DNA from: Eopsaltria australis
Lineage: Eukaryota > Chordata > Aves > Passeriformes > Petroicidae
Reading direction: 5' to 3'
DNA length: 64,000 nt
Assembly (NCBI GenBank): GCA_034509425.1
Contig: JAVTVJ010011652.1
Location: 3,197,501-3,261,500 of the forward strand
The notes under the pieces: generated by a model
Databases searched by the model: none
What the model was told of the DNA's origin: nothing
What the model saw: only the letters and a program-made list of their open reading frames with translations
Shown: positions 22,741 to 36,479 of the stretch, piece by piece
Layout: each line of letters starts with the position of its first letter
How positions within the stretch are numbered: position 1 is the first letter of the stretch
Position numbers and translations under genes: made by a program

Positions 22741-25700
22741 CCATTGCAACATTTCCATTTCCAGATGGAAAATTGCTTCCCTCTTACAACACAGAAATCA
22801 GAAGCAGCATTAAATCAGCTGCTGTTTTCTTTATTCTCCTTTATTCTCCTCTGCTTTTCTTCCCTTTCCTTGGCTTATACACTGGGATCAATTATCTAAA
22901 TTTCTTGCTCAGCTGAAGTTGCAGGTCTCCAGTCATTACAAAAAGAGGAATTAGATTACAGAGGAATTTACCTGCTGGAAACTACCATTACCTTCCTAAG
23001 CAGAGCAGACGGAAGAAGTTTTGTACCACACTCACTCAAGCATGTCCAGCCCACTGTGTCACAGTGCTCCTCAGTCACTCTGCTCTGGGGAAGAGGCACC
23101 CAGTGGCTTTCCATCTCCTGCCACTGATACCTAAATCCCTCCTCTCCCTAATCCAAACCAAACTTTCTTATCCAGGGTTCTTATTCCCTGCTCTGGACAG
23201 CAACAAGGCTTAACCTATGCAGGGCAGAAAAGTTCTTTAATTGCTGTTATATCCTATCTGGCTGTCTCCAGGGTGACCCTGGGGTTTCCACAAGCCCTGG
23301 GGACCTGTTGCTGTTTGAGCACAGCCCTGTGCACTGTGCACCCACGTGCTGGCCAGGGACATCTGTACCAACATCCCACCCAGGGGCTGGGCTGGGCTCT
23401 GGACTTGTGTTGCACTGTCCGGTCTGGCTGTGCTGCTACTCACTGTCATCACTGCTGGTTTTCTCATCTCTTTCTAAGATGGAAATATATCCCCAAAAAG
23501 AATCAGGGGGCTCATCCCAGCCACATCCACAAACAGTGCTGTGTACACTGGCAAGAAGGAAATCACAACATCTGCTCTCCTTCTCCCAGCCAGCAACCAA
23601 CTTACTTCTGCTTTCAAGCCGTGTTTGTCCTTCCCTGGCCACGAGTACCCAACAGCTTTTTCCTGCCTGCTGTGAGAAGCAGGTTTTTACCTGTCACTTC
23701 AGCTTGTTGTAAGCAGAAGCCTGATCTGAAAGCCACCGGCAGTGATGACACGCTCAAACGAGCGTCTACTGATTGAAGGCCCTCATCATCACCCCTGACC
23801 CCAATCCTGTAGATCATGTTAAATCCAGTATTATCTCCCTGCAAACTTTGTTTTCCTGAGAAGTGAAAGACTGACACCAGAGCCTGGACCCGATGGCCTG
23901 AGTGAAGAGCCTGTCAGGCAGAAGGTGGCTGGAGATTGGAGAGCAGGATGAAGAGGCTGAGATGCCACTGACGTCCTCTCTCATCTCTCCCTCTCCTCTT
24001 AAGAAATTTTTTTAGGGATTACAATTAAATAAAATAATAAATCGGAACTTGTACTTTGCAAAAGAAAAATAAGTCTGGCGTGAAATAAATGTTCCCTGCT
24101 GTCCTTCACTAGAAAAGTGAAAATTAGTACTGTATTCAATAAAGCCTTCTGATTTAGCATAACACAAGCATGTGCCCCTTTTTACAAACAAGTGCATCTC
24201 AGCTCTCTGAGGTATGACACAGCTCTGATACTCATTCCAAAAAACCAGCCTTTCCTTGGGTTATATGTCACAGCTGGGGTGGACCTTCCTCCAAGCTGCA
24301 CACCAAAGTCCCATCCTCACTGAGCTATTTACAGGCACTGTGAGATGCACTCTTACAATCTCACCTGACTACTCCCTGAGAGACCTGTATGGGTTAAAAG
24401 CAAGACACAAGAGATTGTTTCCATGTGGAAACAACTTTGCCTCTACTACTCTGCCAAGCATGAAGTTTTAAATAGGCCTTGGGTAGAAATGACAGCATGC
24501 CTGAAGGTATATGAGGCCTGTACAGAACACACACAAAAATAGGAAAAGCAGGGGGAAAGGAAAAACCCTATGCTCATATGCTGCTTCTTAACAGAAAGAG
24601 AGCTTTAGTAAGTTATTTGCCTGCAAAGATTCACAAATTCATAAAAGGTCCTCTTGAAACATGTAAACCACAGTCCAACATGGAAAAACAAGCTGCTGAA
24701 GTGCTATGTAGAAGTGAGGTCATAGTTATATTATTGGACCTGAAAAATGGAAAAGTCATTGTATGACTAAAGGATTAGGAGTGGGCCCAGTAAGTGCTGA
24801 ACTTTGTATCCTGGCTTATGAAGAGCCATCTCGACCAGGAAAGCCACACAGCTGAGGTGGTGGATTATAGTCTTAACCTGTTCAGCAACAAAACCAGCAA
24901 TAATAACATGACAGGAAAGAATTGCCATCACACAAAAATTCACACTCTGGAAATGATGTGCTGTATTTAAAAACTATTTCGTGATTTAAAAGAAACACAT
25001 TTTATCAGGTTTATGAGATTTCATTGTATGAGTTTAAGAGACTTGGATTGGACCTGTTAATTCCATATAAGTCATGTCTTCTATAAAATAGCTGGAATGT
25101 CAGCAATGTGCTCTGGTTTAGCTATGTCTGGTGAGATTTCACATACTGCACTTATTAAAAAAAAAAAAGCAAGCATGCCACCCCCAGCAGTTTATAGAAC
25201 ACACTGGAAAATCCAGGAGCAGTATCATTCCATAAACACATTTAATACTCATACACATTATAAATACACTATAGACGCATATACACACACAATGAGGAGG
25301 ATAATTAGGCGATAAATTGTGGAAACATGATAAATTGCATTTATCTGGCACCTTTGATTGCTTCATCTGTTCTCTCCTCACTAATCCATCTCTGTGGAGA
25401 CTGGTTTCGAAGATTAAAAATCCCTGAGAAGTTTAGAAAACAGACGTATTTTTTTTTAATTAGCCTTGAAAGATTCACTTGCTTACCACTATAATTTTGT
25501 ACACTTTATTTCATCCAACAGTACTCTTGATCCAACATGCAGAATGAGGAATACTCACTACTGCTGGCTTAGACTGGAAAAAACACCATGTAATATGGAT
25601 AGGAACTTTATACTCTATGGTGCAGGAATCTTCTTTTTTCTAGTCATACATTGCACATGGTCATTATGTCAGGAGAGAGTTTATTCAGTGTTTAACTTGG

Positions 25701-26957
25701 TAAACAAAGATAGTGCTGAAAAGAACTTTACATTTCATATGGACTCAACTTATGAGTAGCAGGACAATAAGAACATTCAGGATTTGTCCAAAAGTGGGTG
25801 TTCATCAAACTGCCCTCCTCTGAACCAATCCCAATGAGACAAGTTTGTTATCAGAAATAACCCACTCGCAGGCTATTAGAGGTGTACTGCTTTGCCTCCT
25901 GTCTCAGGACACACCCTACTATTGTCATTATTAAACCATGTTTAATGACCTAAACACAATTACTTAGAGTGACTTGCCTTTAAATCTGCATTGATAACTA
26001 AACAAAAGGAGTGAATGTTCCATTTTCTACTGTATTTACTTACTTGGCAGTATTTGCACAACTGATTTACCAACCTTAATGCTATGTGCAGAGACATATT
26101 TACCATCTGATTGGGAAGAAGCAGGGAAATGTGAAGGCTGAGAGGGAGCAGGGGCACACCCTTTCCACGCAGCGGTGGCCGCGCTGCTTGGCAGGAGCAG
26201 ACCCATTTGGACAGGCTGGAATTCCTGCCAGACCATTGGTCTATTTTTATAAAAGCCAAGTTTGTTTATCAGCCATGGTCATAAAGTCACCACCTCCTGA
26301 AAGCTTTTGAGAAGCCAGCGTGAAATGAGCTTCATCCTCATAGTTCCTGTTGGAACAGCCTCACTCTCACAAATAACTAGAGGTGGGCCAGATCCAAGCC
26401 CCTAAAAAATTACTGTACAACCATGTCAGTGGGTTCACCCACTGCAAAAGCCAGCAGTGGGTCTGAGCATGTCAGCTCCATGCCAGCAATCCCCTCCCTA
26501 AATGAATGCTAGCACTTTTAAAAGCATAGCCATGAGTGTGGGACGCTGGGCCAGAAGTTTCTTCCAAAGGAAATTATTCTGTGATGCACAGAATGACCTC
26601 CACTGTCACATCACCTGCAAAAACCTCCCACCCAAATCCTAGATGTAATATTCTCCCACTGATTTTGATTAAGGGCTAAAGCTGCTCCATACAAACAGAA
26701 TACACATATGCATATGGAATGAAGGCAAACAAAGCCACAATAAAACCATAATTCAGGTTAGGACATTAAATTGGTAACAGTGGGGACATCCACGATCAAA
26801 TTCCAGTATTATTAATTAAAACAGAGGGTTACTCCAGAAACTATGAGGGGGCTTTTACATATTGTTCTGTCATCCTCTGTATTCTCACGTAAGAGTCCTT
26901 TCTTCAGATTCCTCATAAAGGAACACCTGTCACTAACAGCAAGTTTTCCAAACAAAC

Positions 26958-26992
26958 TCTTAGGTTGGCAGATAATCTAGTCCAGTCCCCAA
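26958..26992 (-). mobile_element. Possible eroded CR1 3' scrap
   Basis: AGATAATCTAGTCCAGTCCCC matches the CR1 3' UTR reverse-complement wording AGATCATCTAGTCCAACCCCC at about 18 of 21 bases, with GGTTGG just before it. It is too short to be certain. Confidence 0.3.
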
Positions 26993-27977
26993 ATCCTCCA
27001 GAGATTTCTGCACTGTATGAATTCTGCAGCATTGAAATCAAAGTCAGAATATTTTAAAAAGTATCAGGTTGAAAAGTACATCTGTGGCAGGAATAGATTT
27101 AAGCCATGTTTTATCAAAATCAGTCCATCAAAATGACAAGACATTCCTTGCTTTCATGCTGTAAGAATGACTACATTTCAGAACAGCACTGCAAGGAGTC
27201 AAAACTCAATTAGGAATGATGCCAAATAATAATTGGATTCATTTTTGAATATTAATAGGATTGAACAATTAAGGAAGAAAAAAGTGAATCTCAAAAGTCT
27301 GAAACAGGATCTCAAGCACCAATTCCTTTGAGCAATGAGAACTGCCACCAACTCATGGGCTGATGAGGCAGGAAACACACAGCTAATCCAGTAAATGTAG
27401 GATACTGGCTGAACTCCTTAAAAGTTGCCAAAATGCACAAAGAATACCTGTGCTAGGTAAGAGAGGATACTCTGGGTTAACAGCTTTGCTTCACTGCTAC
27501 ACTCATATTTGGGAGAAATGCTTACACACACCTAGAGCAGGAAACATCCATGCATTGTTCCTCCTTAGGAACACACATGAACTCCAAAGGGCAAGTGATA
27601 AGGGCTAAACAAAAGTAAATCATTTCACAACAAAGGAAAGCATTAATAAATTCAGCTCGTGAGTGTCTTCAAGCTCCATTAGAAAATTGAGAGTTAAGGT
27701 CAACCAAATACAGGAAGATATTAAGTCAAGATAAATAAACTAGTGGCCCCCTTTTTTCCTCTAAGCTCGGAAGAAAGGGGCATAGAGCCAACCAGTGTAC
27801 ATTCTTCAACAAAAGCTTCAGTTACCTCTTCTCAGGGGGTCAGTTGTACTGTGGCTTAATATAATAGCGGGTTGGAAGCATAAACAAATTAGGACTGCTA
27901 GTTTGAAGGGGGACATGACCGTTGCCTTAGTATTGACCATCGCAAGGTCAACAATTACATGTTCAAACAGCTCGAAG

Positions 27978-28540
27978 GATTACAGCATCACAGAACAGCT
28001 GGGGCTGGAGGGACCTCTGGTCTCGTCCAGCTGCCCTGCTCAGAGCAGGGTCTGCTACAGCAGGTGGCTCAGGGCTGTCCAGTTGGGTTTTCCTCCAAGG
28101 ATGGAAATGCCACAATCTCTCTGGGCAACCTGTTCCAGTGTTTGATCACACTTACAGTCAAAAAGCCTACTGCTCCTTGTGCTGAAATAGAATTTCCTCT
28201 GTTCCAGCCTGCTGCCCTGTCACCAGGCATCACCAAGAAAAGCTTGGCTCTATCTTTTTTCCTCCCCCACCAGGTATTTATATACAATGACAAGATCCCT
28301 CTGGCCCCTCTTCTGCAGGCTGAGCAGTCACAACTCTCACATCCTTCCCTTATACGAAGGATCTCCAGTCCCTTAATCATCCTTAGGGACTTGTGGTGAA
28401 CTCACTTCATTAAGTTCATGCCTCTCTCGTACCAGCACTGGGCCCAGCATCCCAGATATCACCAGGGCTCAACAGAGGAGAAGGATCACCTCCCTCAGCC
28501 TCTTTACACTCTTCCTGGGGCACTGACCTGTACATCTGCA
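27978..28540 (-). mobile_element. CR1 LINE, 5'-truncated copy (ORF2 end and 3' UTR)
   Basis: CR1 is the dominant avian non-LTR retrotransposon; it copies through target-primed reverse transcription and usually leaves 5'-truncated copies. The 3' end lies at the left: CATCACAGAACAG is a decayed form of the terminal ATTCTGTG octamers. Rightward, in order, come GGGACCTCTGG, CTGCTCAGAGCAGGGTC, CTCTGGGCAACCTGTTCCAG, GTCACCAGGCATCACC, CAGGTATTTATA, GACAAGATCCCTCTGG, CTCCAGTCCCTTAATCAT and GAAGGATCACCTCCCT, all in the CR1 sequence order. On the minus strand the translation KHWNRLPREI followed by PSLEENP matches the usual C-terminal end of CR1 ORF2. The frame is interrupted elsewhere, so the copy is dead. 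The right border is blurred between about 28530 and 28600. The reverse transcriptase and endonuclease domains are absent. Confidence 0.92.
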
Positions 28541-30663
28541 AGGAAGACAAAGGCATGGGCACCCACCTGGGATCTCCTAGGAAGGGAAGGGCTACACCTG
28601 CTCACGTGGCTACTTTCCCTGCCACTTTCCCAGGAACTGTGGGCGAACACACCCACGATATTAAAATGCACCAGCACATTTGCAGGAAAGCTCTATAAGG
28701 CTGAGGAGGAAGAGGAGGGTCCTTCAGCCTGACTCCCCACTGCAGAGCAGGCAAGTTACATGTTTGAGATGAAAACAGCATGTGCACTTAAAGTCTTAAA
28801 CCAACACTACCAAGCTAGTCTGGGCTATTTTTCTGGGTGTTGCCCTAACATCTTGATCAGCCACAGAAATGTCTCAGCTGGAGTTTAGTCACGCTTCTGA
28901 CCCAGACTAGCTGGCACCACTGGGTTAAACAAAGGGCAGCCCTGCCTTGCCTCCTTCCTGTGCCCAAATTAATCAATCCATCCCTGTTAATATCAAAAGG
29001 ATGTGAGCACCTGAATGGAGAGGGGTTACACAAATGAGCAGGAGATTTAAGTAACAGCTTTAAAGCATCAAGAAAATACCATCAATCCCCAAGAGTTTTC
29101 CAAAGGAGTTCTTGGATGCCCTCACCTCTATTTCTTCAGAATCATAAAAATGGATTTGATAATACAGATAAAAATACACCACAGCAAGGAATCCTGTTTT
29201 GTCAGAGTAATGGAAAGGAAAATGGAGTGTCCTATCCCACTTTAACTTCTGTGATTGTTGCTGTAATTGTGGTGATCATAACCTGGAAAAGGGAACAGCT
29301 TCTTCCCCAGCGGTTCCAAGGATGGTGTCAGGGCTATTTTTACCAATTAATAGATCTCCAACTTGTCACAGAGAAAATACATTGAGCAACAAGTCTAGCT
29401 GCCTGAACTCATCACATGGTCACATGATCTGCCTGAAGAAAACCTTTTGTTTTTGATAGAACTAGCATGCAAATATGAAACAGTATTTCTCAGCACCCAC
29501 TCACACATTATGTTGTATACCCTGCATGTGTATGTAAAAAATAGAATATAATATACATGCAAAGAACTAGCACTGATTACTAATTGGGTACAAAGTGTAT
29601 ATACCACTTCTTTTCCAAAAGCAACAGCATTTGTGCTTGAATTACTTGTCAGCCAGGCAGCAGGCTGGTGTTCACACTGCTACTTTAAAAACTTATGCAG
29701 CTGCACTGAGTTCTGTCTTTCCTGAGATAAAAGCATGTCCTGAATATTCTTTATTCTTCAGGGCTACTAATTTGAACACACCTGTCACTCTAAGTAGAGA
29801 GAGTTGTGGAATATTGACATTCTATTGAATTATTTAAGATAAATTAACAATGTTTCACATCCTAGGAGATTGCTATTTGCAGAAAAAGCCTGACATACTT
29901 GTGCTTAGACCTAGTAGCCAGAATGGGGAGAAGTTACAATTTATAAACTACTTTTTATTCTGCTGTGGAAATAAACAGCAGACACACCAGCTGACTGCAC
30001 ATGACTCGCCTCGGTGCTGCAAGCAGAACTGTGAGTTTTGAATATTTTATTCTGCTTTGTTGCAGATGGCAAGGACAGGAGTTCTTATGTATCGTCTTGC
30101 TAATTTATGGCAACACCAGCCCCTTTCTAGTCAACGTAGACAAAATGTTGATGACTAGACTTGAAGCTACGGGATGCTCATTCCCTGTCAGCAGAAGTCA
30201 TGTTTAGACTTATGAGAGGGTTAGAAGGCATTAGCTCTCCTGCTCTGGAAATCCTAAGGAGGCACCTTGAGCACTGCCACTGTTCCAGGCCTCTACCCTG
30301 ACTGCAGGCAAGAGCTGAGATACCATAAACTCCAGACACCTTTTTATGGTAACACAACGTTCCAGTCTGCCTGTGCACAGACAAACCTTGGTGAATTTGG
30401 AGCAAAAATTTATGAATAAGAGGCATCATCAACTCTAAATGGGTGCTGTTGCATAGGTGTTCGAGACTAGATAGTCACAATGTTCACAGACAACAACACA
30501 GCTTGGTGAATCACCACCATAATTCCTTCGCAGAATTATGGGCTTGGTTGATGTGCAGAGAAACGCTGTCCAGGATTCAACACCAAGTTGCTCTGAGTGG
30601 GATTGCTGCCTTCCAAATCCCCACCTGACAGACTGAGGAACATAGCAAGGAAAGGCCAACAAA

Positions 30664-30762
30664 CGTACACACATATGCAGATATATCTGTGTGTATATAT
30701 ATGTGTGTGTGTGTATGTGTGTATTATTTATTTGTTTTTATGTGTGTATAGATATGTGAAGG
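30664..30762. repeat. TG/TA microsatellite, interrupted
   Basis: Alternating TATATATATG and (TG)n with TATG units and a TTTATTTGTTTTTATG interruption, about 100 bp. It is a standard dinucleotide repeat able to form Z-DNA or unwound DNA. Confidence 0.85.
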
Positions 30763-31819
30763 GAAACTTCTGAAACACCTTCCTTTTCTGTTTTCCTTTC
30801 TCTTCTTTTTCTTTTTTAACCTTTTCTGTAAAATACAGAGTACATGTTGAGAAGAGAAGGGTGGTTGAAGAACGATGTCCCCAAAGAGCAGAAGACAGCA
30901 GCAGTGTCTGCTTGCATGTTTTTGGGTGGGTGTCATCAAGACCTGAAGGATCAGCGAGGAGCCTGGTGAGAAGTGACCCTGGGGCAGCAGCTCATGTGCT
31001 GGGGACAGACAGCAGGAACGGAGCCGACCCTGGGCTCTGTACTCTGGGAAGGAAGCCCATCCCTCCTACCCACCCGAAGACCTTTGAACATGGAGAGGAA
31101 CAATTTGGCATCTGACAGGCCACCAAGGGCACAGTACCTCATTGCAAACATAATGCTGAGTCACTAACCATGCCAGAGAGACTGACAACGGGAGATTAGC
31201 ATGAATTTATGGCACAAGTCCCTCGTTTTTCTTCATCATGGTAATGACTCATTTCCTACCCACGGGGGCAAAGGGCTGGCTATAAAACCTCCCATTGTTT
31301 CTCTCACTTACCTGCTAAGGAGATTAAAACAGACGTTTATTTACGCTCCCAGTTTCTACAGAAAATTATGTGGGAGGAGTTTGGGGAAAGATTTCAAAGA
31401 CAGGAGTGTGTGCATGTGTGGAAAGAGGCTCTGAAAGGAAAAGAAGACAAAACCCAAATGGGGTTAATCTTCAATTTAGTATTAGTTGGATTATCCTTTA
31501 TATAGAAATGGATATACACCTCTAATCTTGCAGATAGAATCATAAGCATACATGGAGCCAGGCAGAGTAGAGTGTTCATTCCCACACCAACACCTGGCTA
31601 AGGCTGATGTGAGCTCAGTTATTTTCTCTATACCAGTTTTGTTGGCACATTCCTACTCAAAGTTTATGAGTCTCTCACATGTTTTAAACAGCTTCTTTCC
31701 CAGCCTCATGTGCTCATTTTCTTTTTTCTTTTTAATAAAATCCCCACAAATATATCCCCGTATGTTTTTGAAGTTCTTATTCCACGAAACAACAAAGCAA
31801 ACAAAAAAGCCCCAACAAT

Positions 31820-31836
31820 AAAAAAAAAAAAAAAAA
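31820..31836. repeat. Poly-A tract
   Basis: A run of about 17 A preceded by AACAAAGCAAACAAAAAAGCCCC. It could be a retroposon tail, but no body was recognised upstream. Confidence 0.7.
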
Positions 31837-33439
31837 TTAGAAAAGGTAGGAAGAGGTTTCATAATCCAGCATCTCCAAGCTCATTAGAAAACCAAATAAT
31901 TTTATCACTGATTAGATAACCAAAAGAGCCTAGATACCAAATCTCAATTATCCATCATCACTGCATGCAACAAGTATTTTAAATTTTGACTGCTGCATGT
32001 TTCCAAAATGCTGTTGGTTTTTATGAATGATCTACAGTAGGTTCAACACAGTTGGAGTCATGCTAAGAAAGGAGCTAATTTTACAGCAATGAGGGTAAGA
32101 GTACCTCTCAGTAACACTACAGAAATACTCTTTTGTTTTCTTTTGAACAGCATAAATAGAACTTTGCTACCACTTGTTCCTAACCATTTAACTTATCAGT
32201 CCTCAAATCATACTAATTAAGCATTTATTATACATAGTAAACCACATAAAGAAACTTCTTCTTCAGGAAAAATGCCAAATGCTACATGGAGCTCTGGCGA
32301 AGACTTCTCCCACCTTCTGTGAATCATGCTTTTCAAAGAGCAGCATGATCCAGAAAAAGAATCAACACAACAACTCTTTTTCACACACAGGTTTTCTATT
32401 ATGTCTACTTAGCAACTTATGTGGAGCACCTTCATACCAAGATGGCCATAATAAGTACTTTGAAGTACCACCCTTAAAACAAAGGGCTTATATATACAAT
32501 TGAAATGATTGCAGGCCAGGAGTTACCAAGCACCAGCTGAGCTCTTGCACTTCAGCTGATGCCTGGCACTTTATTAACTCCCAGTAATTCCTGAATCTAA
32601 ACTGTGATTAAATACAGTTTATCTTCAGAAAGTGCTGAACACTTCTTTTCAAGTGAGCTTCCCAAGTCAGGTGTCCAGCATCACTTGTCATTTTGAAAAA
32701 CTCAGCCCAACATTCACAGCGTTTAACTCCTGCTGACACCACCACAGCCACTCAAGTGCAGAAAGAAAGGACAGGAAGCAATCCTTCTCTAATTCCCATG
32801 CTATTAAACACAAGTGTTGACTACTGGCTGCTAGAGTAGGAAACACTTCTTATTTTGCCATCACCAGTGATACAGATGGTGCCTGGAGTAGAATTAGATA
32901 TAAAGTATGCACAAAGGTGCTAAAGTAACAATGGTAATTTGGGGATATTATAAAGGAACAAATGCATCTGAACACACACATTTTGTTACTTCCCCTCTTT
33001 GCCACCCTAGTGTTTAGTGACACCAATGCAAGAATGAGGAAGAATTCAGCTTTTAGATCTCAAGCTGGGTTTTACAGACCCAAGAGTCCAAAATTCTAAT
33101 GCGCAAATTGGGCAATTATGGATCAAAAAATATTGAGAACAGTACATGGAAAAGGACCATTTTTATGAAAGCATTCTCAGAAATGTACTTTAAAATAAAG
33201 CTTTAAATACAACATATTTCCACACATCTGTTTTTCACGCTAAAAATAATTGTATTTCTTGGAGGTCACCGTGTTCTCTTGAGGTATGAGAAGACCATGA
33301 CTAGTGAAGAACTTCATACAATTGAGGCACTGAAAGAGCTTTGGAAATTATTACAGAAATTAGAACAATCCTGTGTTAGTGTTCTCCTTTTTTTGTTTCT
33401 TTTTCTTTTTTTTTTTAACATTATAAAGTAATAAACAGT

Positions 33440-33690
33440 AAAACCTTAAATTGCAAGGCCTTCAGTCAGGTCATGCTGATCTCAGTATCTTTAGTTCTCA
33501 TCCATCTTACCCGCCACCGAAGGTGGTGTACCTTTGATGTGAACTAATTACATTCGAAACATTTTGTCAAACAGCTTAATGCAGATGCCAAATAAGCTCT
33601 GTCTGTCTAAACAGGGCTTTAGACAACTTATCACTTTCAGTGTTAACTAAGAGCTAAGTTCCACTTCAAATAGAATATTATGCTGCACAG
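33440..33690. promoter_or_regulatory. Candidate conserved non-coding element
   Basis: Repeat-free, following a T-rich run. It contains a small stem CCACC-GAA-GGTGG (near 33513), CTAATTACATTCG, and an evenly mixed composition through TTAACTAAGAGC. Enhancer-like texture; conservation unknown. Confidence 0.3.
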
Positions 33691-36479
33691 GAAAAGATCT
33701 GCATATAAGACTCCTAAAAAAGCCACATTGTTGGTTTTTTATTTCAATGCTGCCACATTCCCATTGTTCTGATAGAACAGGCATTACTGTGCATGAGTGT
33801 GTGTGCACACATGTGCAACAATAAAATACACAATGCTGAAAGCAACAATTCTTTTATCTGATAAAACTATCTACATGACAAGAGGAAGTGTTTTAGAACA
33901 AGGCATTCTGTCTGCTGTCTACAGCATCATTTCACGGTCTCCTCAAACGAATCTCGTTTATTAAAAATGTATTAAAAAGAATGATTATTGCAACACAAAA
34001 AACAACAAGGTGGGGGGGAATAAAAACCAAAATTCTGCATCCAGAGGAGTGGAGCCCAGTGTGCTGGAGGGGAGAGAAAATTGTTCTCCTGATCCTGTAA
34101 GTGAAAAATATGGTCTTTCACTTCTGAGCAAAAGCATCTAAATTTTCTTCCTGGGAGTAGGGAGGTGAGGCAGGGGAAGTCAGGGAAGAAAGACACAGCA
34201 AGAGAAGCCTCTGAAGGGGACTCCCATGTTTCTTAAGAATTCTCCTATTTCTTCTGCAGATACTCATATTTGTTTAAAATGGCTCTGTTGTCTTTTCTTT
34301 AAAAAAATCTAAAATACTAAGACTGATTTTAACATATTCTAACATGCCTTGATGAAACAACAGCCCTCCCCACGATGGCCACCACCATTCTCTCATTAGA
34401 ACAATTTTCTAATGTGTGTCCTCATACCTTTCTTTTGATGTACAGTACAAACCCCTCCTCTCTTTCCATCAGTTTTGGCTCTTGAGCATGCAAGCAGTGA
34501 TCTGAAACCCTTTGCTATACCCCGACACATGTTTTCAGCAGGGTCTGGCTCACAGAAAACTTCTCCTTTTCAAGCAGAAGGGAAAGGTTACAAGTTTTCC
34601 CCCAGTTTCAAAAATACCGAGTATACTGTCCAGGAGATTCAGATACATCTCCTTTTAGAAGTTCACCTGCCATAGTAAAAATATTGTTAAAACTGCTTAG
34701 AAAGTATCTGCTTTTGAAAGCAGGGAGAACTGTTCAGTTCCTGTTATACTGGTGAATTCTGCAGCCTCTTAAAATGCAAATACTATATATCTATACAAAT
34801 GGAAAACAAAACAAAACAAAAAGCCAGATTGTTTCTCCCATTTAATGCCATTGTAAGCCTACAGTAACATCCTAGTCCCAACCTTTTCCCACTTGTTCCT
34901 GTGTCCACCTGTTTACATCAGCAAAATCATCTCATTTCTCTTATGGTAACCTGGAGAGAGCAGCTGGTCTAGGGTGCAAATTGATTTGGGGCAGGAAAAA
35001 AGGGGGGAAAACGTGCTAACAGCCCAGTTCTCCAATTCGGTTCACATGCCCCAGCACAAGGTAGAGGGCAAGAGCTGACTCTTCCCACAGCACCACTGTC
35101 TGGAAGAGTTTAGATGCTTGTGAAGCTCCAGCAACCTCCAGTCTGATTGCTTCCTATTGTCTGAGACAGCCACACAACTAAAACTAAGCATCTGATAATT
35201 AAATAAGAGGTGATAATCAAGATATACACTTTTAATTGCAGAAAAGTTAATCACTGCTTGCTTGCTTAAGAATTTAACAGCATTCTCAAGGCATTACCAA
35301 GTCCAGGAAGACCTTACAAACTGCTCAGATCCAGAGGTGCTCCTCTGCTCACCTGTCTTTTTGTTTTGCTTTCCCTTTTTTTACCTAGAGCAGACCAGTT
35401 GCAGTTTTCAGCATTTTAAACCACCTGCTGTGTGCACACCAGACAGACCTGGCAAGTTCCCAGGGGGTTCTCAGGACATCCTTCCCTTCATCCCCACCTG
35501 GCCATTGCTCTTCACTTGGTTCTTGCCATTGTCCTTCCCTGCAAGTCACTAAACCTCGCCCAGGTCCTGCCTCCTCTTCTCCTGCACTGCCATGCAGAAT
35601 GCACACAGTTCCTCGTGTGGTGAACTTCCAACCATCTCTGCAGGGAGCTCATAACACTCAAAGAAACCACTTCTAATATTGCCTGCTCTCTCCAGCAAAC
35701 TCCCCAACCCAAAGGCACTGGTCCCTGCCAAGAGCAACAGATTAAAACCCATTTAAGAATTTAGGAGAATGTTTCTGAGTTTTGAAGAGCCAGTGCATGC
35801 TCAGAAAGAAAGACCACCTCATTACACATTACCCTGTCACAGCCTTCTACATTTGGCTTCATTTGAAGACTCTTAGCTCCCAGGAGAAAATTGTATTTAT
35901 TGAGTATGACTAGGTTTCTAAAGGTCAAATTTAGGCTAGAAAGAGGGAGGTGCCCTGTAAGGAAGACAAATCCACCTCTCTCCCTCCCCTTACTGTAAAT
36001 GGCAGGGAATCAGCATGTGGAATTCACTGATGCAGGGGTCAAAGACAAAATCCTGTGGGTGGATAATTTTACACCCATAACGACACTTGGAGTTATGTCA
36101 AATCCAGCAGTAACAAAGCAACCAAAGGCTGCAATTTTAGGATGGTTCAGGAAAAGACACTCTCCTGTGTGACACTAGTGGCATGTCACACAGGTACACT
36201 TACAGACAGCTGTAAAACTGCAAAAGTTTGCACTGGAGAAGTTATCAATGTCTTCAAATGCTTGTGACACCTCCCTCTTTCCTAGGAAGAGGGGACGATC
36301 TGTACACTGTAATCTTGTATATCCTGTCCACCATGTCTGAGAGAAGGAGCCCTGCACTGCTAGAAAACCAGTGGCTAGAAATTATCATTTCACTATGTAT
36401 TTCCCTGGTACATCAATGTTTTAGGAACAAGCTATGGCAGAGTCATACAGTCATCTCCATTATTGTGTCTCGCTGATAT
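33691..36479. other. Non-coding stretch, nothing specific
   Basis: Simple features only: a perfect palindrome TGTGTGCACACA near 33800 within alternating purine-pyrimidine sequence, an octamer at 34774-34781, and an AAAAC run near 34805-34820. No exon is supported. Confidence 0.45.

Larger units (their letters stand above)
22231..27977. other. Non-coding stretch, mostly unremarkable
   Basis: No exon can be supported. The 167-codon frame at 23273-23776 overlaps a 134-codon frame, both low in recognisable motifs. A small tandem duplication TTTATTCTCC x2 lies near 22830. A MIR fragment (22640) and a possible CR1 scrap (26958) are listed separately. A short CpG-bearing hairpin-like word GCAGCGGTGGCCGCGCTGC occurs near 26168. 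Confidence 0.45.
28541..33439. other. Non-coding stretch with simple repeats
   Basis: No gene is supported. It contains a TG/TA microsatellite (30664), a pyrimidine tract (about 30776-30830), a poly-A run (31820) and a T-rich run near 33388-33417. An exact octamer ATGCAAAT lies at 29467-29474, a level expected by chance. Confidence 0.5.

Noticed and set aside
23273..23776. 167-codon open frame, plus strand
   Set aside because: A 134-codon frame overlaps it in another phase on the same strand and further frames lie opposite; no domain, no splice context, no recognisable family.
28069..28380. 103-codon minus-strand frame
   Set aside because: It is inside the CR1 fragment; only its C-terminal part reflects CR1 ORF2 and it is not an independent gene.
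31700..31836. Poly-A run as a processed pseudogene tail
   Set aside because: An AATAAAA word precedes it, but the upstream sequence has no coding similarity I recognise and no visible target-site duplication.
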